A stretch of 64,000 nucleotides of DNA from a virus, in IMG/VR virus record IMGVR_UViG_3300022602_000024, positions 290,430 to 354,429 of that record; one strand, given 5' to 3'. Below the pieces are notes generated by a model. It was not told the origin of the DNA and ran no database searches. It was given only the letters and a program-made list of their open reading frames with translations. Both the position numbers and the translations under genes were made by a program. Below are positions 33,235-42,287 of the stretch, piece after piece. Numbering within the stretch: the stretch's first letter is position 1; each line of letters starts with the position of its first letter.

Positions 33235-34716
33235 TTAGCTTACCTTATTAAAATTTTTAAGTGCATTAATATGATCCGACAAACTGGATAAATCGCCCCA
33301 GGATCCAGGATATTTCAAATCTAATACTAGTTTTGATAATTCGATGTAACGTCTGAATCTTTCCTTAACAGTAAAATCTGGATTTGTTGTTACATCAAAA
33401 AAATATGTGTTATACGTTTCGTTTACAATACCTACTTCATGTTTCATTGCATCAATGGGAGTATTTTTTAACAATACAAAAGGTTGATGCAATGTTACAT
33501 TAATAACTGTTTCGTCTAATAGATACTTTTGGTATCTTTTAAACATTAACAAAGTATCTTCGTGATCTTCTAGTGTTTCAGTTGGGTATCCAGTAAACAT
33601 CAATAATGTATTTTTAATTTTATATTTAGAACACATTTCTAAATGGTAATCAAGATCTTCATTAGTAAACTTTTTACCCATATGAAATCTAACTTTGTCA
33701 CTACCGGTTTCTACTCCAACAATAATGTTATGACAACCTGATTCGTTCATTAGTTTATAAAGTTCTTCTTTGTGTTGTACTGCAGATCGTATAATAAATT
33801 GTCCAGTATATTTAATATCACGAAACATAATATTATTTTTTCTTAACTCGGCTAACTTTTTTATCAAATCTGTGAATTGTTTCAACGATCCGTTGATCAA
33901 ACTATCAGTAAACCAGAATTGTGTAATGCCCGTTTCTTCTATATGTTTGGTCAATTCCAATACTATATTATCTGCACTTCTAAATCGAAACTTCTTCCAT
34001 ATATGCCCAACATCACAGAATGTACATCTACGAACACACCCACGGCTGCCAGTTAAACTGATTGAATGTGTTAAATTTAATCCTGGATTATAGTTATCAA
34101 AATTAATATTTTTATATGTAGGTAAAACACAATCATCTAAATTATCAATTTGTAATGCCCACGATTCGTGGGGATTGCTCTTGGAATTTAGTCCGATTTC
34201 CTCATGACCTTTAAGGAATTGATCAAGAACATATTCACCTTCCCCTAGTACATAATAGTCTATTAGGTTTTTTTCAAGAAACATTTTTCCCGCGGTAATG
34301 TTTGATTCAAATTCATATGAAATACCAGGACCGCCCGCAATAACCGGAGTAGAAGATTTATATTTTAACTTTGTTAAGAAACGGCCAGTCAGCTGAATTT
34401 GCTGGTAGCTAAAAACCGTGATTGCAATTAAATCAGCTGACATAGCAAGCACTGTATCTACTGCCGAATCCAGTATCAAATCAATGTTGTCAAGCAATTC
34501 ATTATTTTCAAATTGTTCCAATGATGTAAACATTGTGTAGGCTTGATTCCACTGGTCTTCGCCTAATGCATTTCTGATATATATGTTTAAATCTAAGATT
34601 TCATGCTTTATGGAATTAGCTTCGCATATGCCCGACAAAAATGCCAATGCAGGTGGCGGCTTTTCAACCGTTAGCAGACCCGACGCCATTAGAGCAACTT
34701 TATTAAATTTTAACAT
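33235..34716 (-). CDS. B12-binding-domain radical SAM protein
   Basis: 493 aa. The N-terminal 170 residues look like a cobalamin-binding-type Rossmann domain (LAIT-like strands, STPVIAGGPGISYEFE, and YYVLGEGEYVLDQF). The radical SAM motif is C227-x3-C231-x2-C234 (GSRGCVRRCTFC), followed by FWFTDSLING and IIVGVETGSD, typical of the MiaB/BchE-like B12 radical SAM group. There is no clear D-x-H-x2-G cobalamin motif, so B12 may not be bound. It overlaps the next upstream gene by 14 bases. Substrate unknown; it sits in the UvsX operon. Confidence 0.85.
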   Translation of the reverse strand: MLKFNKVALMASGLLTVEKPPPALAFLSGICEANSIKHEILDLNIYIRNALGEDQWNQAYTMFTSLEQFENNELLDNIDLILDSAVDTVLAMSADLIAITVFSYQQIQLTGRFLTKLKYKSSTPVIAGGPGISYEFESNITAGKMFLEKNLIDYYVLGEGEYVLDQFLKGHEEIGLNSKSNPHESWALQIDNLDDCVLPTYKNINFDNYNPGLNLTHSISLTGSRGCVRRCTFCDVGHIWKKFRFRSADNIVLELTKHIEETGITQFWFTDSLINGSLKQFTDLIKKLAELRKNNIMFRDIKYTGQFIIRSAVQHKEELYKLMNESGCHNIIVGVETGSDKVRFHMGKKFTNEDLDYHLEMCSKYKIKNTLLMFTGYPTETLEDHEDTLLMFKRYQKYLLDETVINVTLHQPFVLLKNTPIDAMKHEVGIVNETYNTYFFDVTTNPDFTVKERFRRYIELSKLVLDLKYPGSWGDLSSLSDHINALKNFNKVS

Positions 34717-35236
34717 TGGCCAATATATTTTCTAAATCCAAAAGACCTTCTTTTAACAATTGAGATTTTTTGGGATGGTATGTAGCCGTTGACCATTCGT
34801 CAACACCAGAAAATTCATAATAGTTATTAAATTTTAACTCCAATAACCAATCAACTATTGGATATACAAAGGTTAACTTCCATACTCCATTTTCGCCCCA
34901 GGTTAGTGCCCGGGGCTTTGTAGTTGGTCCTACTATGTACAATCCTTGATATTTAAAAAAGTCAGGTACAGGAACATTATCAATACAAATAGTATCTAGA
35001 GTTACTAGTTGGTCCTTGACTATATTATTATCTACTAGAATAGTATTATTATACGTTTTCCCATAAAATTCAATGTCTAATACATGTTCGCCATCAAGTA
35101 AATCCAATGGGATTTTGATTAATGCAGAATCACTGGTAAATTCATAATCTTGTATTAAATCGTCATCAACCAAAAACTTCAGACGTGGCCACCCATTGCA
35201 CTCCGTGGCAGTGAATGAGATAGCCAAATCGTTCAT
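34703..35236 (-). CDS. Protein of unknown function
   Basis: 177 aa, predicted mostly beta (SFTATECNGWPRLKFLVDDDLIQDYEF, LDGEHVLDIEFYGKTYNNTILVD), suggesting a beta-sandwich. It starts in an ATGA overlap with uvsX and ends inside the radical SAM gene. Not recognised. Confidence 0.55.
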   Translation of the reverse strand: MNDLAISFTATECNGWPRLKFLVDDDLIQDYEFTSDSALIKIPLDLLDGEHVLDIEFYGKTYNNTILVDNNIVKDQLVTLDTICIDNVPVPDFFKYQGLYIVGPTTKPRALTWGENGVWKLTFVYPIVDWLLELKFNNYYEFSGVDEWSTATYHPKKSQLLKEGLLDLENILANVKI

Positions 35237-36303
35237 TCGCTGATTGTTTCTTCGTCGGGTTGTGGAGCAGGATTTGCACGGTGTGGGTTTGCAGTAATAT
35301 CTGCCATTACCCGATCCAGTGACTCATTTTCATTGCGTTCCCATGCTTTGCGGAACTGCTTAATGACTGTACCATCTGCTAGTGTGTATTTAAGACTGTT
35401 GCCTTCTTTGGCCAACAAACCTTTGCCCTCAATCAAGTCAACCATACCTGAATATGGATTCATACCTGTTTCATAAGGAATCTTAACTTGTACTGATTCA
35501 AAAGGTTTAGCATAGCGTGTTTTCATAATCTTACAAGCAGCACGAATACCTTTTACTTCTGAAATCTTGTTGCCATCTTCGTCTTCTTTGAGTTTGAGTT
35601 TACGCATAGCAACTACAATACTGCTGGCATAGATAAAACCCTGTCCACCTGAAATCTTGTCATCGGGATCAAACATGTCTTGGCTTGCGTATGTGTGGTT
35701 AGTTGCTACTAGACCCAAGTTCAAGTCGCCAAACATGTTAACACAGTTACGAACCAGTGCGGTAAGTGCTTTGGGCTTACGACCCATGTCACCTTTCAAG
35801 TCTCCGGCTTCGAATTGATTTACGTCAGTTGGTGTTAGCAACATACCTAAACTGTCTAGTACAAACAATACTTTAGGACGTTGGTCTTCAGGCATTGTTT
35901 TATACTCTTTTACAAACTCGCTAATCATTTTAGCCACATCATCAATCATGGCCATGTTTAACTTGAGTAGTTTGTCTTCGCTAGTGTCAACGCCAAGAGC
36001 GTGTAGCCATGCTTCATCTAGTGCGTTTTCTGTATCAATCAAGATAGGATAGATGCCTTGCGCCTGTGCATTTTTAACTAAGTTTCCGCTACAGATAAAA
36101 CTTTTACCTGCGCCGGATTCGCCAGCAAAAACTGTGACCTTGCCCATGGGAATTCCTTTGTGGAAGTCCCCGGAGATAAGATAGTTTAGTGCATAGTTGT
36201 TGGTACTGATCCAGTCTGTAGGATCATTGAACCCCACGGAGATACCGTCGATACTTTTTGTAATTGATTTTCTAAATTTGCTTACGTCGAATGGTTTTGC
36301 CAT
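35233..36303 (-). CDS. uvsX: UvsX/RecA-like recombinase
   Basis: 356 aa. Walker A GESGAGKS at residues 61-68, Walker B region KVLFVLDSLGML, and GLVATNHTYASQDMFDP with DKISGGQGFIYASS correspond to the RecA-fold loops. The order and length fit T4 UvsX. It coats ssDNA and drives strand exchange in recombination-dependent replication, with gp32 and a mediator. Downstream genes include the possible UvsY. Confidence 0.93.
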   Translation of the reverse strand: MAKPFDVSKFRKSITKSIDGISVGFNDPTDWISTNNYALNYLISGDFHKGIPMGKVTVFAGESGAGKSFICSGNLVKNAQAQGIYPILIDTENALDEAWLHALGVDTSEDKLLKLNMAMIDDVAKMISEFVKEYKTMPEDQRPKVLFVLDSLGMLLTPTDVNQFEAGDLKGDMGRKPKALTALVRNCVNMFGDLNLGLVATNHTYASQDMFDPDDKISGGQGFIYASSIVVAMRKLKLKEDEDGNKISEVKGIRAACKIMKTRYAKPFESVQVKIPYETGMNPYSGMVDLIEGKGLLAKEGNSLKYTLADGTVIKQFRKAWERNENESLDRVMADITANPHRANPAPQPDEETISE

Positions 36304-36307
36304 AAGT

Positions 36308-37121
36308 TTATTCCTTGATTAAAATTTTGTTTATATATCTATGTTTGTTAATACTATTCATTGCAGAATTAATATTATCTACGCTACCTAAAGGCAATTT
36401 TCTATGCCCTAATGTTTTATTATAAGGGTCTATACCATTATTTGTTAACCACATCAGATAATTATTATCAGCAAAACAATCATATTCTTTAAATGTAAGA
36501 GATGCTTCTCCACTGTAATAGTGTAAATTAGCAAATCCCGGATAGGATAAATCTAATTTGTCTTCATACAAGTCAATAAATTCTTTTCCTAATTCTGCAT
36601 AATGTAAAAATAATGTCCCCGGCGGAAATTTAAATTCAAAAAAACTGATAATCAGATTCTGATAATAAAAATCTTCTATATTTGTCTTTGTGAAAACTAA
36701 TATAAAAATCTCTACCATTTAGTTTACTGTGTTCTACCTTATGTACAAATACATTTAAATTTCGTATTGCTGATTTAAGTTCTGAATTAGCTACTTCAAA
36801 TAACCGAGTAGGCCTGCCAAACTTTCCATTTAGTTGTTCAAATTTTAAATGCAAGTAATTGAAATATTCTTGAGAATCTTCATTTGGTTTTATGTTAATA
36901 AAATTTTTCAAATACTTGTTAATTGTAATGCAAGCATCAGTTAAGATTTGTCTAGCTTCATCTGGTGTTAAAAAGCTCAAAAATGCTTCTTGTTGATTAA
37001 AATCGCAATGGTCTAGGCACCATTGTAATTCTTTTACCCATTTATGTACAAAAGGATTATCATTGAGTGTGACGTCAAATGACGCCTCACCCAAGGTGCC
37101 TAGAACAACCGATAACTTCAT
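36308..37121 (-). CDS. Conserved-type phage protein split by a frameshift at a T7 run
   Basis: Two frames overlap: 36636-37121 (161 aa, ending SESDYQFF) and 36308-36718. The first frame meets a stop at TTT TTT TGA, while skipping one T continues as EFKFPPGTLFLHYAELGKEF, which reads as a natural continuation of the protein. Joined, the product is about 267 aa, with a helical N-terminal half and a C-terminal beta-rich part. The cause could be a programmed +1 shift, a real mutation, or a homopolymer sequencing error. It lies between gp32 and UvsX, so a replication role is plausible. Not recognised. Confidence 0.55.
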
Positions 37122-38138
37122 TTAGTTACTGGATTTACGGTTTCTAATCAATGCTAAAATGTCTTCAGCTTTTTGACTTTTTGCAGCTGGCGGTGTTACT
37201 ACCGGTGCAGAAGCTTCTGCTGGCTCGTCTGCTTCAAATGGTGCCACATCATCTTCTGCTACTGCGGCTTTTGGTACAGCTACTGCTACAGGTTTAGCAG
37301 TTACTGGTGCAGCAACTTCGTCACCAGTGGAACCCGAGCCACCGTGGAAGCCAGCTGGCTTGTAGTAGTTGGCCCAACGATCTGGATCGTATGGTTGTCC
37401 ATCTACTGACGCTTCAAACATTTCCTTGATCACTTTCAATTCAACGTCTGTGGGCTTCTTGGGCAAGAAGTCACTTAAGTTGTGCAAGCCAAACTGCTCA
37501 ATAGCTGCTTGTTCGTCACCGTTGAGTGCAGTTTCTTTGCGTGACCATTTGCTAGTACTGTAGTCAGCATAGCCACCTTTTGATGTTTTAATGATCTGGA
37601 AGTCCAGGCCACTGGTGTAATCTGTGGGCATACTTTCCATCTCAGGATCCATCAGTGCAGCTTTGATAATGTTAAAGATTTGTGGGCTAATAACAAATCT
37701 ACGAATAGGATTTGCTGGTGTCTTGTCATCGCTTAATGCATTTTCACGTACAAAGCCTTGGAACAAATAAGATTTTTTCTTCCAATATTTACGACCCATA
37801 TCTTCCAATGCTGGGTCTTTGAACCAAGGACGCACTTCTGCCAAGATTGGGCATGGTGTTCCGTCTTTGTACATTTCCACACAAGGAACTTGTACAATAA
37901 CTGGTTTTGAATCTGCTTGTCCTTTAATGCCAGCGAATGGCAAACGGATCATTTCACGATCAACCCAGAAGAAATCATTCTTTGCGTTGCCGTCTGGTAA
38001 AAATCTAATTCTGGACGTTGTTCCCTCGGGAATATTCCAATGTGGATAAATGGCGTTGTCGCCACCTTGTGATTTGCCGCCCCCGCGGTTTTCATTTGCT
38101 TGTAGTTTTGCGCGAATTTCTGCTAATGTCATTGCCAT
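37122..38138 (-). CDS. gp32: Single-stranded DNA-binding protein, gp32-like
   Basis: 338 aa. The N-terminus is basic and helical, followed by the core WNIPEGTTSRIRFLPDGNAKNDFFWVDREMIRLPF and the cysteine segment VPCVEMYKDGTPCPIL. This is typical of gp32 homologues of marine T4-like phages. The C-terminus is acidic (AEDDVAPFEADEPAEA), the usual protein-interaction tail. It covers ssDNA during replication, recombination and repair. AAAGGAAA precedes the ATG and the leader contains tandem hairpins that could mediate autoregulation. Confidence 0.9.
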   Translation of the reverse strand: MAMTLAEIRAKLQANENRGGGKSQGGDNAIYPHWNIPEGTTSRIRFLPDGNAKNDFFWVDREMIRLPFAGIKGQADSKPVIVQVPCVEMYKDGTPCPILAEVRPWFKDPALEDMGRKYWKKKSYLFQGFVRENALSDDKTPANPIRRFVISPQIFNIIKAALMDPEMESMPTDYTSGLDFQIIKTSKGGYADYSTSKWSRKETALNGDEQAAIEQFGLHNLSDFLPKKPTDVELKVIKEMFEASVDGQPYDPDRWANYYKPAGFHGGSGSTGDEVAAPVTAKPVAVAVPKAAVAEDDVAPFEADEPAEASAPVVTPPAAKSQKAEDILALIRNRKSSN

Positions 38139-38175
38139 GATGTATTTCCTTTATAAGATGGTCTTTGTAATGTGC

Positions 38176-38201
38176 CTAGATATATTCTAGCACTCCGCTA
38201 G
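38176..38201 (-). promoter_or_regulatory. Tandem alternative hairpins in gp32 leader
   Basis: CTAGC-GGAGT-GCTAG (38187-38201) and CTAGA-ATATA-TCTAG (38176-38190) share a CTAG and are mutually exclusive. GTGC upstream can also pair with GCAC downstream. They lie in the leader of gp32, whose T4 counterpart is autoregulated by a leader structure. Confidence 0.4.
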
Positions 38202-38214
38202 TATATAACAATAG

Positions 38215-38222
38215 TATTTATC
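38215..38222 (-). promoter_or_regulatory. Late-type promoter GATAAATA upstream of gp32
   Basis: GATAAATA on the minus strand, about 76 bases upstream of the gp32 start. Confidence 0.4.
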
Positions 38223-38230
38223 AAGTCAAA

Positions 38231-38257
38231 GAAAAAGGCACAATAAATGTGCCTTTT
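38231..38257 (-). terminator. Rho-independent terminator
   Basis: GGCACA-tttatt-TGTGCC followed by TTTTT is read on the minus strand, right after the stop of the 38275-39759 gene. The plus strand also reads as a hairpin with T4. Confidence 0.7.
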
Positions 38258-38274
38258 GGTAAAGTATTTTTGGA

Positions 38275-39759
38275 TTAACGTTTGATACCAGCCAAACTAC
38301 GGATAAAGTCCAAATCATCTGCTTCACGTAGTTTAACGTTGGGATCAGTTACTGGATCATCCATACTGCTTGCACCATACTGATCATTTGGATGTGCATC
38401 TTCGGGACTAACTGGATTCACATGATTGGTGTGTGCGTCATCTACATTGCGTTGCCCGATCGTTAATTGGCTCAACACTTCTGGCTTGTGATCACGTAGC
38501 CATGTTTTAACCAATGGTCGAGCATCTTGGTCCGGACCTTGATCTTTGGCATAGTGATAAATGGCTATATTTAAATCAGTTAAGTCATCGCCGGGGAACA
38601 ATTCTTTTAAATCAGTTGTAGCATCAATACCTTGCATACCAATGGTCCAAGGTTGTGACATTTTGTCTTGTAGTGCGTCAATATCAAAATCTGCAGTGGA
38701 TTCTGATTCGTCCCATACACTTTCAGTTACACCGTCAGCCCACTCGTCTAATTCATTACCCAGTTGTGCGGCTGCTTCTGATTGATATTTCTTGTATGCT
38801 TTATAAACTGTTGGCAATGCTTCAGTAAAACGATCATCATAGACCTTTTTAACAAAACGTTCACGTAGTGCATCTACATCCACATCTTCTTCAGCAGATG
38901 ATTCAGGAACAAACTGCTCTATAAATTCTTGGTAGTGCTTTCTGTTGGCCAGATGACGTAGTGTATTTTTAAGTTGTAGGTAATGGCGTGTTGCAGCCTG
39001 AGCCATGTCAGCCGTTTCAGAGTCTTCAAATTGTCGACGTTTGGTAGCACGAACAAAATGACTCATACTGCTCATTTCGCCAACCATGTTGGTAATGCAC
39101 TCGCCAATTTCATCACGCATATCGCCACCGTGTGTGATATGATTACACATGGCACGAGCACCGTGTAGGTTCTTAAATGGCATTAGGAAACGTTCGCCAC
39201 GTGGAGTTTCCACAAATATTTCACGTATCTTACGAGCACGGTCACCACGCACTTCATCATTTACTAGTCCATCATGCTTGATCAGCAAGCGGCATTCACC
39301 AATGTCGGCATAACTGTTACGGCTTGTTCCGTATAGTCGGCTTTCAGTTACTGCTACATCATTGGCACTAGCAACATTATCAACCTTGGCCTGTTGTTTA
39401 ATATCCTGCAGTTCAAGATTGCTTTTGGTAATGTCACGAGTGTCAAAAGTCAGCAAGTTACGACGTGCAAAGTCACGCATGTTGCGCAGGAACATGTACC
39501 AATCTTTGCGTTGCTCCCGGTCCATTTCCGTGGATATGTTTTGTCCATAGTAGACTTTTAAACTGGTTTCATCAATTAAACTAATAGTAACGGTACCAAA
39601 TTGGGCACCAGTAGGATCACTGTAAGTAAAGTTAAAAAACCGTGCTTTTTCAGGATCTGTGGTGGCTTTGGCTTTTTCATCGCCGAGCGTCACATTTTCA
39701 AAGCGTGAACGGACTTTATCAAATAGGGCGGCTGCAACGGATTCAATTTCTTTGGACAT
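38275..39759 (-). CDS. Conserved-type phage protein of unknown function
   Basis: 494 aa. No family recognised. The N-terminal part includes ARFFNFTYSDPTGAQFGTVTISL, the middle has ETPRGERFLMPFKNLHGARAMCNHITHGGD, and the last 70 residues are low-complexity and acidic. Position between terminase and gp32, with a late promoter seven bases before the ATG, suggests a late, probably virion or packaging-related protein. Confidence 0.6.
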   Translation of the reverse strand: MSKEIESVAAALFDKVRSRFENVTLGDEKAKATTDPEKARFFNFTYSDPTGAQFGTVTISLIDETSLKVYYGQNISTEMDREQRKDWYMFLRNMRDFARRNLLTFDTRDITKSNLELQDIKQQAKVDNVASANDVAVTESRLYGTSRNSYADIGECRLLIKHDGLVNDEVRGDRARKIREIFVETPRGERFLMPFKNLHGARAMCNHITHGGDMRDEIGECITNMVGEMSSMSHFVRATKRRQFEDSETADMAQAATRHYLQLKNTLRHLANRKHYQEFIEQFVPESSAEEDVDVDALRERFVKKVYDDRFTEALPTVYKAYKKYQSEAAAQLGNELDEWADGVTESVWDESESTADFDIDALQDKMSQPWTIGMQGIDATTDLKELFPGDDLTDLNIAIYHYAKDQGPDQDARPLVKTWLRDHKPEVLSQLTIGQRNVDDAHTNHVNPVSPEDAHPNDQYGASSMDDPVTDPNVKLREADDLDFIRSLAGIKR

Positions 39760-39766
39760 AGTAGTG

Positions 39767-39774
39767 TATTTATA
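39767..39774 (-). promoter_or_regulatory. T4-type late promoter TATAAATA
   Basis: Exact TATAAATA on the minus strand, seven bases before the start codon at 39759. Confidence 0.65.
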
Positions 39775-41332
39775 TCATTATAAAAGGAAGTGGCTCTACA
39801 AACTGATCTATACTGTCTCGCACTTCTGAATCTAATCCAGAATCAAACTGTTGTATTAGTTGTAGCATACGCAATACCAGTAGTGTAGCCATAACCAAAT
39901 CGTCGTGGTCGCCCAATTTGGCAGCATACCCAGTGCCCGATGCAACAAATGATTTTAATTCGCTAATTAACGATTTACTGGCTATATGCATACGTTTGGT
40001 TTCTATTAGGCTTTTTAGTTTGGCACAAGCAGCCAACTTGCTCTTGTTAGTAGTAGTAAATCCTTTACGATATCTAGTGCCTGTGCCACCTCGACGGGGC
40101 TCTGTTAAAAACGTTCCAGGAATGTTTTCCTCGCCCATTTGGCTAATAACCACTAAAGCGGCTTCTCCTAGGGTATTATTTTCTATGCTGTAGTATACGT
40201 TAGTGGGACCTGTAATATCGGCAAGATACTTGCAGATTTCCTGCATAATCACCACCTGTCGTTGCACAATTGTGCGATTATGACTCCATTCGGCCACCTG
40301 TTTTAGTCCCGGCATCTCAAACACTTGTATAGCTGCTGGATCGGATCCTGTGCCTAAGCTAGGATCTAATCCCACAATATAGGTATGATCACGTTGCGGT
40401 TTTTTGTACCAGCGTATTTGTCCTTGCTTTTCAACAGGATCAATGCCGGCCATTTCAACCAAGTGCAAGGGATTGATTAGGGTTTCATCAAAGATAATAA
40501 ACTCGCAGTCCATTTCGCGACGGAATCGTTCTTCTCCCAATTGTGCTCGCATTTGGTCAGCCCAAGCATCATCACGATCTGGATGCTCACGCCAAGCACT
40601 ACGAAATGCTTTGAATCCGTTTTTGCCCAGTTCTGTTTCGTTGCCGTATTCGTCAAAGCAATTGTTGGCGCCTTTCCAAATCTGTGCAAACTGATCTTCA
40701 TCTGAGTTTGGTGTACTTGTAATAATACACTTACCACCAGTTGCTAGTGTAGGAGTAATCGAAGTCCAAAACTCTGACGCAATAGTGGGACGAACGAACG
40801 CAAACTCATCACAATACAGGAGTGATATGGACATACCACGACCGGTATTTTCTGTTGTTGTCTGCGAAACTATCCTTGACCCGTTTTCAAAGTCCAACGA
40901 TCCTTTGTTGTAACTGGTAACACCAGCACGTATAAAGTCTGGGCAGTTTTCGTATGCATATCTGACACGTTGCATAATCTCTTGTGCACCCAAATACTTG
41001 TGTGCTGCCACTAGGATAGTCGAGTCCGGGACAAACATAGCATACCATAACAAGTATCCTGCGGCACTGGTTGATTTCCCCGTTTGTCTAGGCATCATAC
41101 TGATACTGTATCTATAATTATGATATGTATCTATCAGTCGTTGTTGATATTCAAACGGATGATATTGTATTGCACCCTTGGTTGGGTGCTGGATGAAAAA
41201 GTAATTGCTCATAAAATACTGTGGACCAGTTTCAGGATCGGCACACCGTGCGATTTCCAAAATTTGTTCTTCAGTATAAGACATCCGCTTGTACGGTGCC
41301 TTAATAATTGCCGTTTCTAGTTCTTTAGCCAT
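39770..41332 (-). CDS. gp17: Terminase large subunit
   Basis: 520 aa. Walker A MPRQTGKS at residues 80-87, Walker B LLYCDEFAFV near 172, and motif III TSTPN form the packaging ATPase. The C-terminal nuclease has VGLDPSLGTGSDP with its metal-binding aspartate, and later GDHDDLVMATLL. Order and size fit T4 gp17. It cuts concatemers and pumps DNA into proheads. Its stop lies within the late promoter of the next gene. An HNH gene lies immediately beyond its start on the other strand. Confidence 0.95.
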   Translation of the reverse strand: MAKELETAIIKAPYKRMSYTEEQILEIARCADPETGPQYFMSNYFFIQHPTKGAIQYHPFEYQQRLIDTYHNYRYSISMMPRQTGKSTSAAGYLLWYAMFVPDSTILVAAHKYLGAQEIMQRVRYAYENCPDFIRAGVTSYNKGSLDFENGSRIVSQTTTENTGRGMSISLLYCDEFAFVRPTIASEFWTSITPTLATGGKCIITSTPNSDEDQFAQIWKGANNCFDEYGNETELGKNGFKAFRSAWREHPDRDDAWADQMRAQLGEERFRREMDCEFIIFDETLINPLHLVEMAGIDPVEKQGQIRWYKKPQRDHTYIVGLDPSLGTGSDPAAIQVFEMPGLKQVAEWSHNRTIVQRQVVIMQEICKYLADITGPTNVYYSIENNTLGEAALVVISQMGEENIPGTFLTEPRRGGTGTRYRKGFTTTNKSKLAACAKLKSLIETKRMHIASKSLISELKSFVASGTGYAAKLGDHDDLVMATLLVLRMLQLIQQFDSGLDSEVRDSIDQFVEPLPFIMI

Positions 41333-41359
41333 GATAAGTATATTTAACTGTTATTCAAA

Positions 41360-41902
41360 ATGAGCGATACACTTCTCTTAAACTCTGATTACTCACCTAT
41401 TTCTGTTTTACCACTCAGCGTTATTGGGTGGCAACATGCTATTAAACTGATGTACCTGGGTCGTATTCATGTACTCGAAACTTATCCTGATTGGATAATT
41501 CGCAGTGAAAAATTGGCTATAAATGTACCCAGTGTAGCAGTGACTAAAGATTACTTTCATTACAAAAAAGCAGTAAAGTTCAGCAGATACAACATGTACA
41601 TGCGTGACTTGTTTAAATGCCAATATTGCGATGATGTGTTTGATTGGGAAGAATTGACTATTGATCATGTGTTGCCTATCAGCAAGGGTGGCAAAACCAC
41701 ATGGACTAACTGTGTTACTAGTTGCAAAAGTTGCAATCATCGCAAAGGCAGTTCAACCAATATCTTTCCCAAGATTAAACCCTACAAACCTGACTACTAT
41801 AGCTTAGTTAAAAAATGGAAAGACATGCCGTTCTCTGTTAAACAGGCCAGTTGGAATCAGTATTTAGGAACTTCTAAGCCTGTTCACCGGGCAGCGGCCT
41901 AG
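41360..41902 (+). CDS. HNH endonuclease
   Basis: 180 aa. The C-terminal half has FKCQYCDD, then LTIDHVLPISKGGKTTWTNCVTSCKSCNHRKG: two CxxC zinc knuckles and the H-N-H residues. The N-terminal half (LLNSDYSPISVLPLSVIGWQHAIKL) is the usual lead of this family (HNH-5-like). It lies opposite to all neighbours beside the terminase gene, as free-standing phage HNH genes often do. Its end overlaps the gene at 41874 by 29 bases. Confidence 0.88.
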   Translation: MSDTLLLNSDYSPISVLPLSVIGWQHAIKLMYLGRIHVLETYPDWIIRSEKLAINVPSVAVTKDYFHYKKAVKFSRYNMYMRDLFKCQYCDDVFDWEELTIDHVLPISKGGKTTWTNCVTSCKSCNHRKGSSTNIFPKIKPYKPDYYSLVKKWKDMPFSVKQASWNQYLGTSKPVHRAAA

Positions 41903-42287
41903 GGCGATACTCAGGGTGTGCCTTTAAGTATTCTTCAATCTTGCTTTCTAAACTGCCGTTTAGATAAGGCTTGGAGAAGTTGATAATAAACCACAGGTCG
42001 GTGCCAGGGCGAGCATGATACTTTTGCATCATGTCATTGCGCTCTTTAGCAGTAGTACTGATATTGCTACCCACTGGGCTAGTAATGCCAGTCTCCGAAG
42101 CCTGTGGTGTTCTGATATCTAATCCGTTAACTGCACCCGCGCCATTGTCGCCCATACCAGATTCTGCAATGGGCATACCAGCCAGGCGTTTGAGTTCGTT
42201 TAATTCATGCGGATCAATGAAAGCGTCCGCATCACCAGTTTCGCCTTGGGGCACAAAGTTAGCACTGGTTATGCGATACTGTTTCAT
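41874..42287 (-). CDS. Small protein of unknown function
   Basis: 137 aa. Contains LNELKRLAGMPIAESGMG, a motif also found in the following protein (LNELARLAGLDVEEG), suggesting shared partner binding. The rest is low-complexity with a glycine/threonine linker and ends FSKPYLNGSLESKIEEYLKAHPEYRPR. It overlaps the next gene by ATGA. Probably a virion or packaging protein from position. Confidence 0.55.
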   Translation of the reverse strand: MKQYRITSANFVPQGETGDADAFIDPHELNELKRLAGMPIAESGMGDNGAGAVNGLDIRTPQASETGITSPVGSNISTTAKERNDMMQKYHARPGTDLWFIINFSKPYLNGSLESKIEEYLKAHPEYRPRPLPGEQA

